A stretch of DNA of 64,000 nucleotides from Thalassospira sp. TSL5-1 (GCF_001907695.1 NZ_KV880637.1:186001-250000); one strand, 5' to 3'; counted from the first letter of the stretch, positions 1-9,367 are shown. Program-made: numbers and translations. The notes: generated from the sequence alone by a model not told the origin.

Positions 1-5
1 CTTTC

Positions 6-42
6 AAAGGTCCCTGGGCTTGTACCTCAGGGGCCTTTTTTT
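6..42 (+). terminator. intrinsic terminator of a gene left of the window
   Basis: An 11-bp stem (AAAGGTCCCTG at 6-16 with CAGGGGCCTTT at 28-38, one G-T pair) is followed by a T run to position 42. It must end a plus-strand transcript entering from outside the window. Confidence 0.75.
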
Positions 43-553
43 GTGGCAGGTTTTGGGCCCAGGCAGGATTGTGGGAGCTTGTTCCCTTGATATGCCGGTG
101 CGACTTTTGCTGCTTTACTGGCGGCTAACCGCTAGAAAGTATAGGGCCTTTTTGACCCCTTATAATGTGATGAGTCGCGTTTAGAGTCATTTTCAATTTC
201 GGGCGCAAGCCGTTGTGAATTGAGGGCGCGTGCAGGTTATATGCCTGATAAACGGGCCGGTTTTTGTAATTTTCCTGCACTTTGATGCCATGTCATATTG
301 TTGCCATGTTCTAGCCGAAAGTTGGGGGCGTTAACCCTCCTTTGGTTTTGTCACAGCATGGACATTTGTCACAATGACTGGTCATGACAGCCGTTACCTT
401 CACTGCCCGCTCGTTACACCCATTCCTCCCCCCTCGTAACGGGCAGGTTATTTAAATTTCAGCAAAAAGCTGGCGCGTGTCGTTCTCCCCACGATGCGTG
501 AATAAATACATGTGTCCCAACCCGTTCTCACATCCCGTTTACGGAAAGAACAG
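43..553. other. 511-bp non-coding leader before the ABC operon
   Basis: No convincing gene lies here. TTTGTCACA occurs as a direct repeat at 347-355 and 365-373, 18 bp apart, which would fit a tandem operator. An inverted repeat with a 3-nt bulge (403-417 with 436-446) is followed by an AT-rich stretch. A TATAAT lies at 171-176 without a good -35 box. None of these can be assigned a function from sequence alone. Confidence 0.4.
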
Positions 554-1468
554 ATGATCAAACTGGAGCATCTGACGCGCTGCTATGGCGATTTCATAGC
601 GGTGGATGACGTCAGTTTTGAAATAAAGCACGGCGAGATCGTCGGTTTGCTTGGCCATAATGGTGCGGGCAAAACCACGATCATGAAAATGATTACCGGC
701 TATCTGGAGCCGACATCGGGCAAAATCGCTGTTGATAACCTTGAAGTCGGCCGCGATACCCGCGTCATCCAGAAGCGCATTGGCTACCTGCCGGAAAACT
801 GCCCGGTCTGGCCGGAAATGACGGTTATTGATTACCTGGATTACCAGGCCAGCCTGCATGGCGTCCCGGTCGATAAACGCCCTGCCGCCGTGGCAAGTGC
901 CATTCGCCGCACGGTGCTGGAAGCCAAGGCAACCGCATCCATCCAGACATTATCGCGCGGCTATCGCCAGCGTGTGGGTGTTGCGCAGGCCATTTTGCAT
1001 AACCCCGATATTATTATTCTGGATGAACCCACCAACGGCCTTGATCCGACACAGATTCGCCACATGCGCGAGCTGATTGCCGATCTGGCTAAAACCGCCA
1101 CGGTGATTGTTTCCACCCATATTTTGCAGGAAGTACAGGCTGTGTGTGAACGCGCCCTGATCATGCGGGCGGGCAAGCTGGTCGTGGATGCCCGGATTGA
1201 TGAATTGCAGCAATCGGGCGGGTTGCTGGTGACGGTGGATCGTAATGCCGATGCTGCATTTTCGGGTATTTCCGAAGTGACCAAAATCGTCAGCCATGCC
1301 GAAGAAGGCGGACGCCATCATTACCGGCTGGATGCCAGCAATGATGCCGCCCCGGTCATTGCCCGGGCACTGAACCGGGAGGGTTTGCAGCTTTTTGCCC
1401 TGCAACCGCAGCGCCGTGACCTTGAAACCATTTTCGCCGAGGTGAATGAGGAGGTGGTCAATGGCTGA
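554..1468 (+). CDS. ABC transporter ATP-binding protein (GldA-like)
   Basis: This is the nucleotide-binding subunit of an ABC-2 type exporter, 304 aa from the chosen ATG. Visible motifs are Walker A GHNGAGKTT (about residues 34-42), a signature-like LSRGYRQR and Walker B IIILDEPTNGLDP. The ATG at 554 is preferred over an in-frame start at 512 because GGAAAG lies just upstream and the ABC fold begins directly (MIKLEHLTRCYG). The gene overlaps the next by 8 bp, so translational coupling is likely. It pairs with the fused permease/GldG protein downstream; GldA proteins of gliding bacteria are relatives, but gliding is not implied. The substrate is unknown. Confidence 0.9.
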   Translation: MIKLEHLTRCYGDFIAVDDVSFEIKHGEIVGLLGHNGAGKTTIMKMITGYLEPTSGKIAVDNLEVGRDTRVIQKRIGYLPENCPVWPEMTVIDYLDYQASLHGVPVDKRPAAVASAIRRTVLEAKATASIQTLSRGYRQRVGVAQAILHNPDIIILDEPTNGLDPTQIRHMRELIADLAKTATVIVSTHILQEVQAVCERALIMRAGKLVVDARIDELQQSGGLLVTVDRNADAAFSGISEVTKIVSHAEEGGRHHYRLDASNDAAPVIARALNREGLQLFALQPQRRDLETIFAEVNEEVVNG

Positions 1469-4361
1469 CATCCTGCGCATTTCCCGCAAGGAATTCCGGG
1501 GTTTTTTTGCCACCCCCGCTGCCTATCTGTTTATCGGCGCGTTTCTGGCGGTTAATCTGTTTGTGTTTTTTTGGGTGGAAACCTTTTTTGCCCGCAACAT
1601 TGCCGATGTGCAGCCATTGTTCAAATGGATGCCGGTATTGCTGATTTTTCTGGTTTCGGCGCTGACCATGCGATCCTGGTCTGAAGAGCGCCGGGCCGGA
1701 ACCCTTGAAACCCTGTTGACCGCTCCTGTCCGGCCCATTTCGCTGGTGTTGGGCAAATTCGTTGCCGCGATGCTGCTGGTGGTGGTTGCCCTGGTTTTGA
1801 CCCTGCCATTGCCGATTACCGTATCAATACTTGGTCCGCTGGATTGGGGCCCTGTGATTGGTGGCTATGTCGCCACCCTGTTTTTGGCGGCGGCCTATAT
1901 CGCCATTGGCCTGTATATGAGCGGGCGGACCGACAACCCGATTGTCGCCCTGATCATGACCGCACTGGTGTGTGGTGTTTTTTACCTGATTGGCTCTGAT
2001 ACCCTCACATCGCTGTTTGGTGACCGGGTTGGCGGGTTGCTGGCTGCGCTTGGTACCGGCACACGGTTTGAATCGATCACGCGCGGCGTGCTCGATTTGC
2101 GGGACTTGTATTATTACCTGTCGATTGTGGGCGTGTTTTTGACGCTGAACCTGTTCAGCCTGGAAAAACTGCGCTGGCATGGCAACCCGGCCAGCAGGAA
2201 ACATCGCCTGTGGGGTGCCCTTGCGACCCTGTGCGTGCTGAACTTTGTAGCGGCCAATTTCTGGCTGGCCCCGATTACGGCCGCCCGTGCCGACATGACC
2301 CGCCAGCATATTTATTCCCTGTCATCTTCGACCAAGCAGGAATTGAAGCATTTGGCCGAACCGCTGGTGATCCGGGCGTATTTTTCACCGCGTACCCATC
2401 CGCTGCTGGCCCCGCTGGTCCCGCGGATCAAGGATCTGCTGTCGGAATACCAGGTCGCGTCCAAGGGCCATGTCCGGGTGCAGTTTATTGACCCCACGGC
2501 AGACCCGGAAAAAGAACAGGAAGCTGCCTCGAAATACGGTATTCGTCCGGTTCCGTTTCAGACCAACAGCCGGTATCAGTCCTCGGTGGTGAATTCCTAT
2601 TTCGATATTGTCGTATCTTATGGGGATCAGTTTGAAACCCTGACCTATAGTGACCTGATCGAGGTGAAAACCCAGGGGGAGGGCGACATTAATGTTGGCC
2701 TCAAGAACCCGGAATATGAAATCAGCCGCACGATTCGCAAATTGGTGAATGAATATCAGGCGGGTGGCAACCCGTTTGCAAACATGACCCAGCCTGTCAC
2801 CTTTGAAGGCTTTATTTCCCCCGAAACCAAGCTGCCCGGCCAATTGCAGAAATTCCGCAAGACACTTGATGATGTGTTGCAGGATTACAAAAAACAGGCC
2901 GGGGATAAATTCAACATTACCTTCCAGGACCCGGATGCAGGCGATGGGGCACTTGCCAAGCGTTTGCAGGATGATTACGGCTTTGGCCCGCAGGTGGCGA
3001 GCCTGATGAATCCGCAGCCTTTCTGGTTTTACATGATGCTGAAAAGCGGCAAGGACGAAGTGCAGGTGCCTTTGCCCGATACCACCGACAAGGACGCATT
3101 GAAGCGCGCCATTGATTCGGCTCTGCATCGTATGGCACCGGGCTATCTTAAAACGATTGCCCTGGTCAAACCGGCTTCACCGCCGCCAAGCCCCTATATG
3201 CAGCAGGCCCCCGGCCCGCAATATACCGCCCTTTACAAAACTCTGTCGGAAAATGCCCGCGTGGTGGAAACCGACCTGAAGGACGGCCATGTGCCCGAAG
3301 CCGCCGACCTTTTGATGGTGATGGACCCGGTTAACCTGGATGACAAACAGCGTTTTGCCATTGACCAGTTCCTGATGCGCGGTGGCAGTGTCGTTATGGC
3401 GACATCGCCTTTTGATGTCAGCATTACCGATTCGCTTTCAGCCAAAAAGGTGGATTCGGGCCTGAAGGACTGGTTGGCCGGTTATGGCATTACCATTGGT
3501 GATAAAATGGTGCTGGACCCGCAAAATGCGTCCTTGCCGGTGCCGGTCGAACGCAAAATTGGCGGGATCACCGTTCAGCAGATCAGCATGATGCCCTATC
3601 CGCATTTCCCGGATTTACGGGGTGATCAGCTGAACCCCGATAGCCCGATTACCGCCGGGCTGGACCAGTTGACCCTGGACTGGGCGTCGCCGATTACGGT
3701 GGATGCCGCCAAAAACAAGGGCCGCACGGTAACGCCGCTTTTGCACAGTTCGTCAAAAAGCTGGCTGTCGGATAGCACCGACATCCTGCCCAATTACAAG
3801 GCCCATCCGGATAATGGTTTTGCCATTTCGGGTAATCGCGGGTCGCATGATCTGGCGGTTGCCATCGAGGGTGAATTCAAATCCTTTTATGCCGGTAAGG
3901 AATCGCCGCTTTTGGCGGACGAGGCCAAAAAAGCCGATCAGAAGGACGGTAAAAAGGCCGCTGACAGTGCCAAGAAGGATGACGATAAAAACGTCCAGAT
4001 TGGCGGTGTGATTGACCGTTCGCCTTCTTCGGCGCGGTTGATTTTGCTGGGTTCCAACAGCTTTGCCGATGACATGTCGCTTAGCCTTGCCTCGCGCGGG
4101 ATGGGCACGTCCTATACGGCACCGCTGGAATTCATGCAAAACGTGGTTGATTGGTCGCTGGAAGACCAGTCCCTGCTGGCTTTGCGGGGGCGGACCCAGT
4201 TTGCCCGGACCCTGATGCCAACATCCGAAGGGACCGAACAGATGTGGGAATATCTGAATTACGGCTTTGCGCTGTTTGGTCTGTTGCTTGTTTGGGGCTG
4301 GCGTCGCCAAGTGGCGGCTTCCGAACGCAAACATTACCAACGCATTCTCAAGGAGGTCTGA
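1461..4361 (+). CDS. ABC-2 permease fused to GldG-like domain
   Basis: A 966-aa inner-membrane protein. The first ~240 residues hold about six hydrophobic segments typical of ABC-2 permeases (GldF-like), starting with ADILRISRKEFRGFF. After a further membrane segment (NFVAANFWLAP) comes a large periplasmic part resembling the GldG/ABC_transp_aux family, and the protein ends with a membrane anchor (FALFGLLLVWGW) and a basic tail. A Lys/Asp-rich low-complexity stretch lies around 3920-3990. The start at 1461 is set by GAGGAGGTGG directly before it and by the 8-bp overlap with the ATPase gene. In Bacteroidetes GldF and GldG are separate proteins; here they are one chain. The cargo is unknown. 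Confidence 0.85.
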   Translation: MADILRISRKEFRGFFATPAAYLFIGAFLAVNLFVFFWVETFFARNIADVQPLFKWMPVLLIFLVSALTMRSWSEERRAGTLETLLTAPVRPISLVLGKFVAAMLLVVVALVLTLPLPITVSILGPLDWGPVIGGYVATLFLAAAYIAIGLYMSGRTDNPIVALIMTALVCGVFYLIGSDTLTSLFGDRVGGLLAALGTGTRFESITRGVLDLRDLYYYLSIVGVFLTLNLFSLEKLRWHGNPASRKHRLWGALATLCVLNFVAANFWLAPITAARADMTRQHIYSLSSSTKQELKHLAEPLVIRAYFSPRTHPLLAPLVPRIKDLLSEYQVASKGHVRVQFIDPTADPEKEQEAASKYGIRPVPFQTNSRYQSSVVNSYFDIVVSYGDQFETLTYSDLIEVKTQGEGDINVGLKNPEYEISRTIRKLVNEYQAGGNPFANMTQPVTFEGFISPETKLPGQLQKFRKTLDDVLQDYKKQAGDKFNITFQDPDAGDGALAKRLQDDYGFGPQVASLMNPQPFWFYMMLKSGKDEVQVPLPDTTDKDALKRAIDSALHRMAPGYLKTIALVKPASPPPSPYMQQAPGPQYTALYKTLSENARVVETDLKDGHVPEAADLLMVMDPVNLDDKQRFAIDQFLMRGGSVVMATSPFDVSITDSLSAKKVDSGLKDWLAGYGITIGDKMVLDPQNASLPVPVERKIGGITVQQISMMPYPHFPDLRGDQLNPDSPITAGLDQLTLDWASPITVDAAKNKGRTVTPLLHSSSKSWLSDSTDILPNYKAHPDNGFAISGNRGSHDLAVAIEGEFKSFYAGKESPLLADEAKKADQKDGKKAADSAKKDDDKNVQIGGVIDRSPSSARLILLGSNSFADDMSLSLASRGMGTSYTAPLEFMQNVVDWSLEDQSLLALRGRTQFARTLMPTSEGTEQMWEYLNYGFALFGLLLVWGWRRQVAASERKHYQRILKEV

Positions 4362-4365
4362 GGAT

Positions 4366-5454
4366 ATGAAACGGACCATACTGATATTGGTGGTGTTGTT
4401 CATCGTTCAGGTCGGGTTTGCCATCGGGGTTAATTTTTATCAACCACAAGGCGACACTACGGCGGGAAACGACAAACTTGTCGCAACCTCGCCCGATGGC
4501 GTTGATCATTTGACCATCGAGGATTCCGATGGCAGCAAGGTTGTCCTGGCGAAAAACGGCAAGGACTGGCAATTGCCCGACCTTGGCAATTTCCCCGCCG
4601 ATGGCAACAAGGTGGACGGGCTGATCCGCAAACTTGCCGACCTTAAGGAAGGCTTGCCGATTGCGACATCAAGCGGGTCGGTCAAACGGTTCAAACTGGC
4701 AAAGGATGACTTTGAACGTCGTGTTACCCTGCAAAAGGGCAAGGATGTGGTGGCAACCCTGTATCTGGGCACATCGCAGGGAACCCATCAGATCCATGCG
4801 CGGCGCGACGACCAGAACGAAGTCTACGCAGTGACAATGGGCAGTTACGATGCCCCGGCCAAGGCGGATGACTGGATTGATGCCACCGTTTTGCAAATAT
4901 CGGCGGACGATATTACCAAAATGGATGTTAACGGCCTTTCACTGGTTGCCAAGATGGCCCCTGCCGCCAAACCCGATGACAAAAAGGCCGATGAAAAAAC
5001 GGCATCGTCTGAAAATGCTGACAAGGCGGATGCGGATAAAGCCAAGGCGGTTGTGACCTGGGATCTGGCCAATGCGGCAGATGACCAGAAACTGCAACCG
5101 GCGGCGGCCTCGACCCTGGCGGCGATGGTTGCCAAAATTCGCATTGCATCGGTTCTGGGGACGGATGTCAAACCGGAATACGGCATGGACCATCCGGTTC
5201 TGAAAATGTCCCTGTCGCTTAAGGGCAAGGATCAGCCGGTGGAGTATGTGATTGGCAAGTCAGATGGCAAGGACGGGGATTACACCCTGAAACTGTCCTC
5301 GCGGCCGGAATATTTCCGTATTGCGGGTTATACTGGCAAACAGTTGGTTGAACATGCCGATAGCAAGGCGCTTTTGGTGGCGAAACCAGCGGATGCCAAA
5401 CCGGCAGATGCGCCGTCTGCCAATGCTGATAAGGTCGACAAGGCAACCCACTGA
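4366..5454 (+). CDS. DUF4340 domain-containing protein
   Basis: A 362-aa protein with an N-terminal hydrophobic segment (TILILVVLFIVQVGFAIGV) acting as signal anchor, followed by a periplasmic DUF4340-type region. An Ala/Lys/Asp-rich insertion lies around residues 205-235, and the C-terminus is also Ala/Asp/Lys-rich. The ATG at 4366 follows AAGGAGG and the stop of the permease by 4 bp, so it is the third gene of the operon. DUF4340 proteins regularly accompany GldG-type transporters. By inference it is a periplasmic partner of the transporter. Confidence 0.85.
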   Translation: MKRTILILVVLFIVQVGFAIGVNFYQPQGDTTAGNDKLVATSPDGVDHLTIEDSDGSKVVLAKNGKDWQLPDLGNFPADGNKVDGLIRKLADLKEGLPIATSSGSVKRFKLAKDDFERRVTLQKGKDVVATLYLGTSQGTHQIHARRDDQNEVYAVTMGSYDAPAKADDWIDATVLQISADDITKMDVNGLSLVAKMAPAAKPDDKKADEKTASSENADKADADKAKAVVTWDLANAADDQKLQPAAASTLAAMVAKIRIASVLGTDVKPEYGMDHPVLKMSLSLKGKDQPVEYVIGKSDGKDGDYTLKLSSRPEYFRIAGYTGKQLVEHADSKALLVAKPADAKPADAPSANADKVDKATH

Positions 5455-5483
5455 TCAGAAACGGACTGTATAAATCATGCAAA

Positions 5484-5518
5484 GCAAAGGCCCGGCGAGA
5501 TGCGTCGGGCCTTTGTGC
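5484..5518. terminator. bidirectional intrinsic terminator
   Basis: The stem AAAGGCCCG (5486-5494) / CGGGCCTTT (5506-5514) carries A-rich and T-rich flanks. It sits between the convergent DUF4340 gene and the squalene/phytoene synthase-family gene. Confidence 0.75.
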
Positions 5519-5549
5519 ATGTGGTTGGATTTTCGGGTTTGTCGGATTT

Positions 5550-6626
5550 CTAACTGCCGGAACCCGAATCGCCCTTATCGCTTACCCGGTCATCATTATC
5601 ATCGTCTTGACTGGCAGGCAGGCTGCGATCGGTTTTGCCGGTTGCGGACGGGGGTAAATCCGGCAGGCTTTTATCGGCAGTTTCCTTGATGATTTCGGCA
5701 CGGTCGGCCAAAAAGGCGCCATAGCCCGCATCCATCAGGGCCGCCAACTCGATATAGACGCTAAACAGGCGCGACAGGGTGTCGGTTTCTTCGGGGTCGA
5801 GAATGGCAAGCAATTCCGCACTGCGCACCTGGCCGGTTTCAAAATGCTCCCATGCCTTTTCCAGAAGGTAGACCCCAAGCTGGTTAAGCTGGTCGTAATT
5901 TTTCTGACCAATTGCATTGCGGATTTCACCGATGCTGATATCGGCCGCCAGCAGGATTTCACCCGGGATGGTCACAAGGCGGTCGGGGCCTTTTATGTCA
6001 ATCGGCAGGTCGCGCAGGATGTGAATGACATAGCAGAAAATCGCCATGTCGCGCGCATGATACAGCGGCGATGCCGTTAGATTGGAGACATAGCCAATTT
6101 CATCGTCATAGCGTGCCGCCAGCAAATAAACGAAGATTGAGGCCGGGGCGGCGGTTGCACCCTCGCAATAGGTGATGAAATCTTCCCATTCATCAAGCGG
6201 GTCTTCGGCGACGTCCTTGCGCAGCGCTTCGGCCAGTTTGACCCACGGGTCCACCGACAGGTCACTTTCGCCCAGTGTCAGGGTCAGGGCCTCATACACA
6301 GCAGCGGGCAGGGGGCCGACATCGGGCCACGGATTATCCGCCATCACCTTGGCGGCTTCGATCTGGTCCTGCCAGCGGTCGATAATATCAAGGGTATCAT
6401 TGCGCAGATAGTCACGCTCGGCATCGGATTTTTCCAGAAAACCGTCATCGACAATATCGTCAATCACCCGCATCGAGGCATAGGCGGCAAGGAAAAAACG
6501 TTGTCGTGCGCCATTCAGGCGCATTGCCGCCCGGTAAAGGTTGGCGTTCTTGGCAGCAGCCAGGTCCTTGCAGGCAAGAAACGGATCTTCGGAAGAGCCG
6601 TAAAAGGGCGGTGGTGACGCTGTCAT
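5550..6626 (-). CDS. squalene/phytoene synthase family protein
   Basis: This 358-aa protein belongs to the head-to-head prenyl synthase superfamily that joins two prenyl diphosphates. The first Asp-rich motif is at about residues 55-60 (VIDDIVDD), and the second region reads HILRDLPIDIK, resembling the NxxRDxxxD motif of the family. A hydrophilic Ser/Asp-rich tail of about 35 residues ends the protein. No carotenoid or hopanoid gene lies nearby, so squalene versus phytoene (or a non-catalytic role) cannot be decided. A GGAA lies 5 nt before the ATG. Confidence 0.8.
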   Translation of the reverse strand: MTASPPPFYGSSEDPFLACKDLAAAKNANLYRAAMRLNGARQRFFLAAYASMRVIDDIVDDGFLEKSDAERDYLRNDTLDIIDRWQDQIEAAKVMADNPWPDVGPLPAAVYEALTLTLGESDLSVDPWVKLAEALRKDVAEDPLDEWEDFITYCEGATAAPASIFVYLLAARYDDEIGYVSNLTASPLYHARDMAIFCYVIHILRDLPIDIKGPDRLVTIPGEILLAADISIGEIRNAIGQKNYDQLNQLGVYLLEKAWEHFETGQVRSAELLAILDPEETDTLSRLFSVYIELAALMDAGYGAFLADRAEIIKETADKSLPDLPPSATGKTDRSLPASQDDDNDDRVSDKGDSGSGS

Positions 6627-6806
6627 TTAATTTCCAGAACTTGCCATAATATCTGTTCCAAAGCTGGCATATTGCCGCAACTTTGGCCGCTGCATAAAAA
6701 TGCTCTTAGGGCAACATGAAGCCTTGATGCGAGGCTGGCAAGTGATCAGCCGCATTCCGGGGCAAATTTTGTCAAAAACCGATGCAGCGGGCCCGTAATC
6801 CGGGCC

Positions 6807-7520
6807 TTAGAATTTCAGCCTGTAACCCGCCGTCAGGCCCAGCATGGCATCAAACCGGTCTGTCGGGTTGCTGCTTGATGATGTCAGGTCGCTGGTCAGG
6901 CGGCCATGAATGCCGATCCATAAATCCTCGAACGGCATATAAGATAGACTGGCAGCAAGACCGACACCGTCAGTGCCCTGTTCGCTGCTAAACCCAGTGG
7001 CCGATAGGGTATTGTCATGGCGCAGGGTTGGCGTGACAAGGTAATCGGCATCTTCGCTGGTGGTCATGCCCATATGGCGGCCAAGCGACCCGTTTAACTG
7101 CACAACCGGGCCGACTGCGAATCCAAGGGTACGGCTTGGCGAATAACCAACACCAAACTGTGCGGAAATGCCGTTACCGGGGGATTGGTCAGTGCTGGCT
7201 TCCAGCCACATCATGCTGTTTTGCTGTTTTTCGCCCGATTTTGATTGCGATCCGGGCAGGGTCAGGATGGCTGTGCGCTGACGTGAGGCACCGGTTGAGA
7301 AATAATTGTCAAATCCGTTGCGTCCGGGTGCAGGCAAAATGCCCTGAACCAGATAACTGGAAACCTTGGCTGCCGGTGCATCAGACGCGGGCAGGGTACT
7401 GTTAACAGTCATTTCCTGTTCAGAAACAACCTGTTGTGCCAAGACAACAGACGGCACAAGAAAGGCGAGCATCGCTATGCCACCTGCTATTCCTGTACCG
7501 AGAAGCTGCCGCGTTTTCAT
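6807..7520 (-). CDS. putative outer-membrane beta-barrel protein
   Basis: I do not recognise a named family. The ATG at 7520 gives a clear signal peptide (MKTRQLLGTGIAGG then a hydrophobic run ending VVLAQQ), whereas the longer in-frame ORF from 7715 has no signal at its start; this decides the 237-aa form. The C-terminal half alternates polar and hydrophobic residues in strand-like blocks (FGVGYSP, LGFAVGPVVQL, LWIGIHGRL), and the chain ends in LGLTAGYRLKF, the terminal aromatic residue typical of barrels inserted by the BAM machinery. A single-gene unit with a long leader. Confidence 0.65.
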   Translation of the reverse strand: MKTRQLLGTGIAGGIAMLAFLVPSVVLAQQVVSEQEMTVNSTLPASDAPAAKVSSYLVQGILPAPGRNGFDNYFSTGASRQRTAILTLPGSQSKSGEKQQNSMMWLEASTDQSPGNGISAQFGVGYSPSRTLGFAVGPVVQLNGSLGRHMGMTTSEDADYLVTPTLRHDNTLSATGFSSEQGTDGVGLAASLSYMPFEDLWIGIHGRLTSDLTSSSSNPTDRFDAMLGLTAGYRLKF

Positions 7521-7836
7521 TGCTGTTGAAATTCCGTCCTGCCAAGTTTTCCGGGCCTGCACCACGCCATTCGTGTCGCCCAATTGGCGGACACGGAACA
7601 GAACGTTTGCAGGGATCAAAAGACACGCCCCAAAAGAAAAATTTTTTGCATCTTTGGGCCGAACGCAGTCTGGCGACGGGATGCGATTTTCTATTTGCCT
7701 GTTGGGCTGCGGCAATATGGTTAATTTTGGGTAAAACGCCAGCCCAAATATTGCATGGCAATTATTCTACGCCGTTTTTCCAACTTCTTCAGTCTTATTC
7801 CAGTTTGCGGTGCAAAATGGTTTTTTTGTGATCGTT
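7521..7836. other. 316-bp intergenic leader of the barrel gene
   Basis: No gene is supported. An imperfect 22-bp palindrome at 7573-7594 (18 of 22 positions symmetric, centre CCAATTGG) lies 53 bp upstream of the barrel gene and could be an operator. The rest is AT-rich. Confidence 0.4.
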
Positions 7837-8730
7837 CTATCTTTTTAGGAATATTTTAACCGCTTCAATTTGCGCTCTGGTATTCAGGTAAGGTGCGTGA
7901 CCGCAATTTTCCAGAGACAAAACCTGCATTTCCGGCTTGGCGGACTGCATTTTTTTAACGATCTTTTGTGGAATCAAGTCGGATTTTGCCCCGCTAAACA
8001 GGGTCACGGGGCAGGTAATGGCGTTGAAAATGTCCCAAGCATCATAATCGTCGATCTGGTCGCGGAAAACATCCATCACCCGCGAGTCGTAGTGCATGGC
8101 AAATTTGCCATTTGGCAGCCGGCGGGCGGAATTCATGGCAAGTTCGCGCCATTCGGCATCGTTTGACAGGCCAAACGGGGCATAGATGTTGCGCAGGGCG
8201 GCATCGATTTCGGCGATGCTGGCAAATTCCGGCGTGCCACCCACATAGGCCTTGATTCGGTCCACCGCCTCCTGAGCCAGTTCGGGGCCCATGTCATTTA
8301 ACAACAGGCGTTCGATACGCTCCGGCATCAGGCTGGTAACAACCATGCCGATAATCCCGCCCATTGATGTGCCAATCCAACTACAGCGATCTATGTTGAA
8401 ATGGTCCATCATCTCAATCATTTGCCGGGCGTAAAAGGCGGGCACATATTCTTCGTCGGGGGTGTTGGCCCAGGCCGAACATCCCCGGCCAATAATGTCG
8501 GGACACAGAATGAAATAATCATCCGCCAGCTGGCTTGCGAGAATGTCAAAGTCATGTGACAGGCGGGCCAGCCCATGCACCATGATGATTGCGGGTTTGC
8601 TCGGTTGCCCCCATTGGCGGATGCGGGTTTCATAGCCACACAGCGCAATAAAATGATCGCAGACCACCCGACCCGGAGTTGCCATGTCGGAATTTTGGGG
8701 TGGGATCGGGGGTGTCCTTTGATCTGTCAT
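7837..8730 (-). CDS. alpha/beta hydrolase
   Basis: A 297-aa cytoplasmic hydrolase of the alpha/beta fold. The oxyanion-hole motif is MVHGLARLSHD (about 50-60), the nucleophile elbow is GTSMGG with Ser122, and the likely acid and base are Asp251 (GAKSDLIP) and His278 (CGHAPY), so the triad is complete. The substrate cannot be inferred. The ATG is preceded by GGAGG at ideal spacing. It lies 114 bp downstream of the GFA gene, separated from it by a 36-bp palindrome. Confidence 0.88.
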   Translation of the reverse strand: MTDQRTPPIPPQNSDMATPGRVVCDHFIALCGYETRIRQWGQPSKPAIIMVHGLARLSHDFDILASQLADDYFILCPDIIGRGCSAWANTPDEEYVPAFYARQMIEMMDHFNIDRCSWIGTSMGGIIGMVVTSLMPERIERLLLNDMGPELAQEAVDRIKAYVGGTPEFASIAEIDAALRNIYAPFGLSNDAEWRELAMNSARRLPNGKFAMHYDSRVMDVFRDQIDDYDAWDIFNAITCPVTLFSGAKSDLIPQKIVKKMQSAKPEMQVLSLENCGHAPYLNTRAQIEAVKIFLKR

Positions 8731-8809
8731 TGGGGCCTCCGGGCTGAAAACAGGATGAAGCGGCGGTCAGGCGCTTTGGGCGGCGTATATCACCCGCGTT
8801 GTTATAGAC

Positions 8810-8845
8810 ATACCCCGGCATGGCGCATGCGCAATGCCGGGGTAT
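8810..8845. repeat. near-perfect 36-bp palindrome
   Basis: The arms at 8810-8821 and 8834-8845 (ATACCCCGGCAT / ATGCCGGGGTAT) are perfectly complementary over 12 bp, and the centre GCGCATGCGC is itself palindromic. Only one symmetric pair is broken in the whole 36 bp. It begins at the last base of the GFA stop codon and lies 79 nt before the hydrolase start. There is no T tract, so it is not a classical terminator. Confidence 0.7.
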
Positions 8846-9303
8846 TATTCCTGTGCCGCAGCAAAGGCATCCATCAGTTCGGGCAGTTCGTCCATCGACG
8901 GAAATTCCGTGAACTGGTATTGCGCCGGGGTGGAAACCCAGGAAAGGCGGTTTCGCGTCATTGTTTCAATGAAGGGCGTTGTCCAGCGGTTATCTTCCAG
9001 CAGGGTGGGGCGAACATTGACAAAGGCATCAATGCCTTCAATGCGTGTGAACATCCATGTCATGCAATGGGGGCAGAAAAAATGATGCTGGTCCGGCCCA
9101 TGCAGGCCGCCAATCACCGGTTTGCCCTTTGTGACCTCAAAGGCATCACCGGGGAACATTGCGGTCAGGGAAAAGGCGCTGCTGCTCATAACCTGGCAGC
9201 CCGCGCAATGACAGGCCGCCGTCAGAATTGGCGTGGCGGTGATTTTGAACTGAACCTGTCCGCAACGGCATTGCCCCGTCATGATGTGATTGTGCGTTGG
9301 CAT
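8845..9303 (-). CDS. GFA family protein (Mss4-like zinc fold)
   Basis: A 152-aa member of the GFA/centromere-protein-V family, named for glutathione-dependent formaldehyde-activating enzyme. Zinc ligands are visible: CRC (12 and 14), CHCAGC (31, 33, 36) and CPHC (77, 80). The ATG at 9303 is preferred over an in-frame start at 9387 because AGGAAA lies just upstream and because the longer form would overlap the methyltransferase gene. Most family members have no proven reaction. A second family member lies at 30137-30577. Confidence 0.85.
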   Translation of the reverse strand: MPTHNHIMTGQCRCGQVQFKITATPILTAACHCAGCQVMSSSAFSLTAMFPGDAFEVTKGKPVIGGLHGPDQHHFFCPHCMTWMFTRIEGIDAFVNVRPTLLEDNRWTTPFIETMTRNRLSWVSTPAQYQFTEFPSMDELPELMDAFAAAQE

Positions 9304-9367
9304 GGAGGTTTTCCTGTCTTGGTGTGCGTTTATGAAACAGACCGCAGTCAGGGGATTTTGCTGCCGG

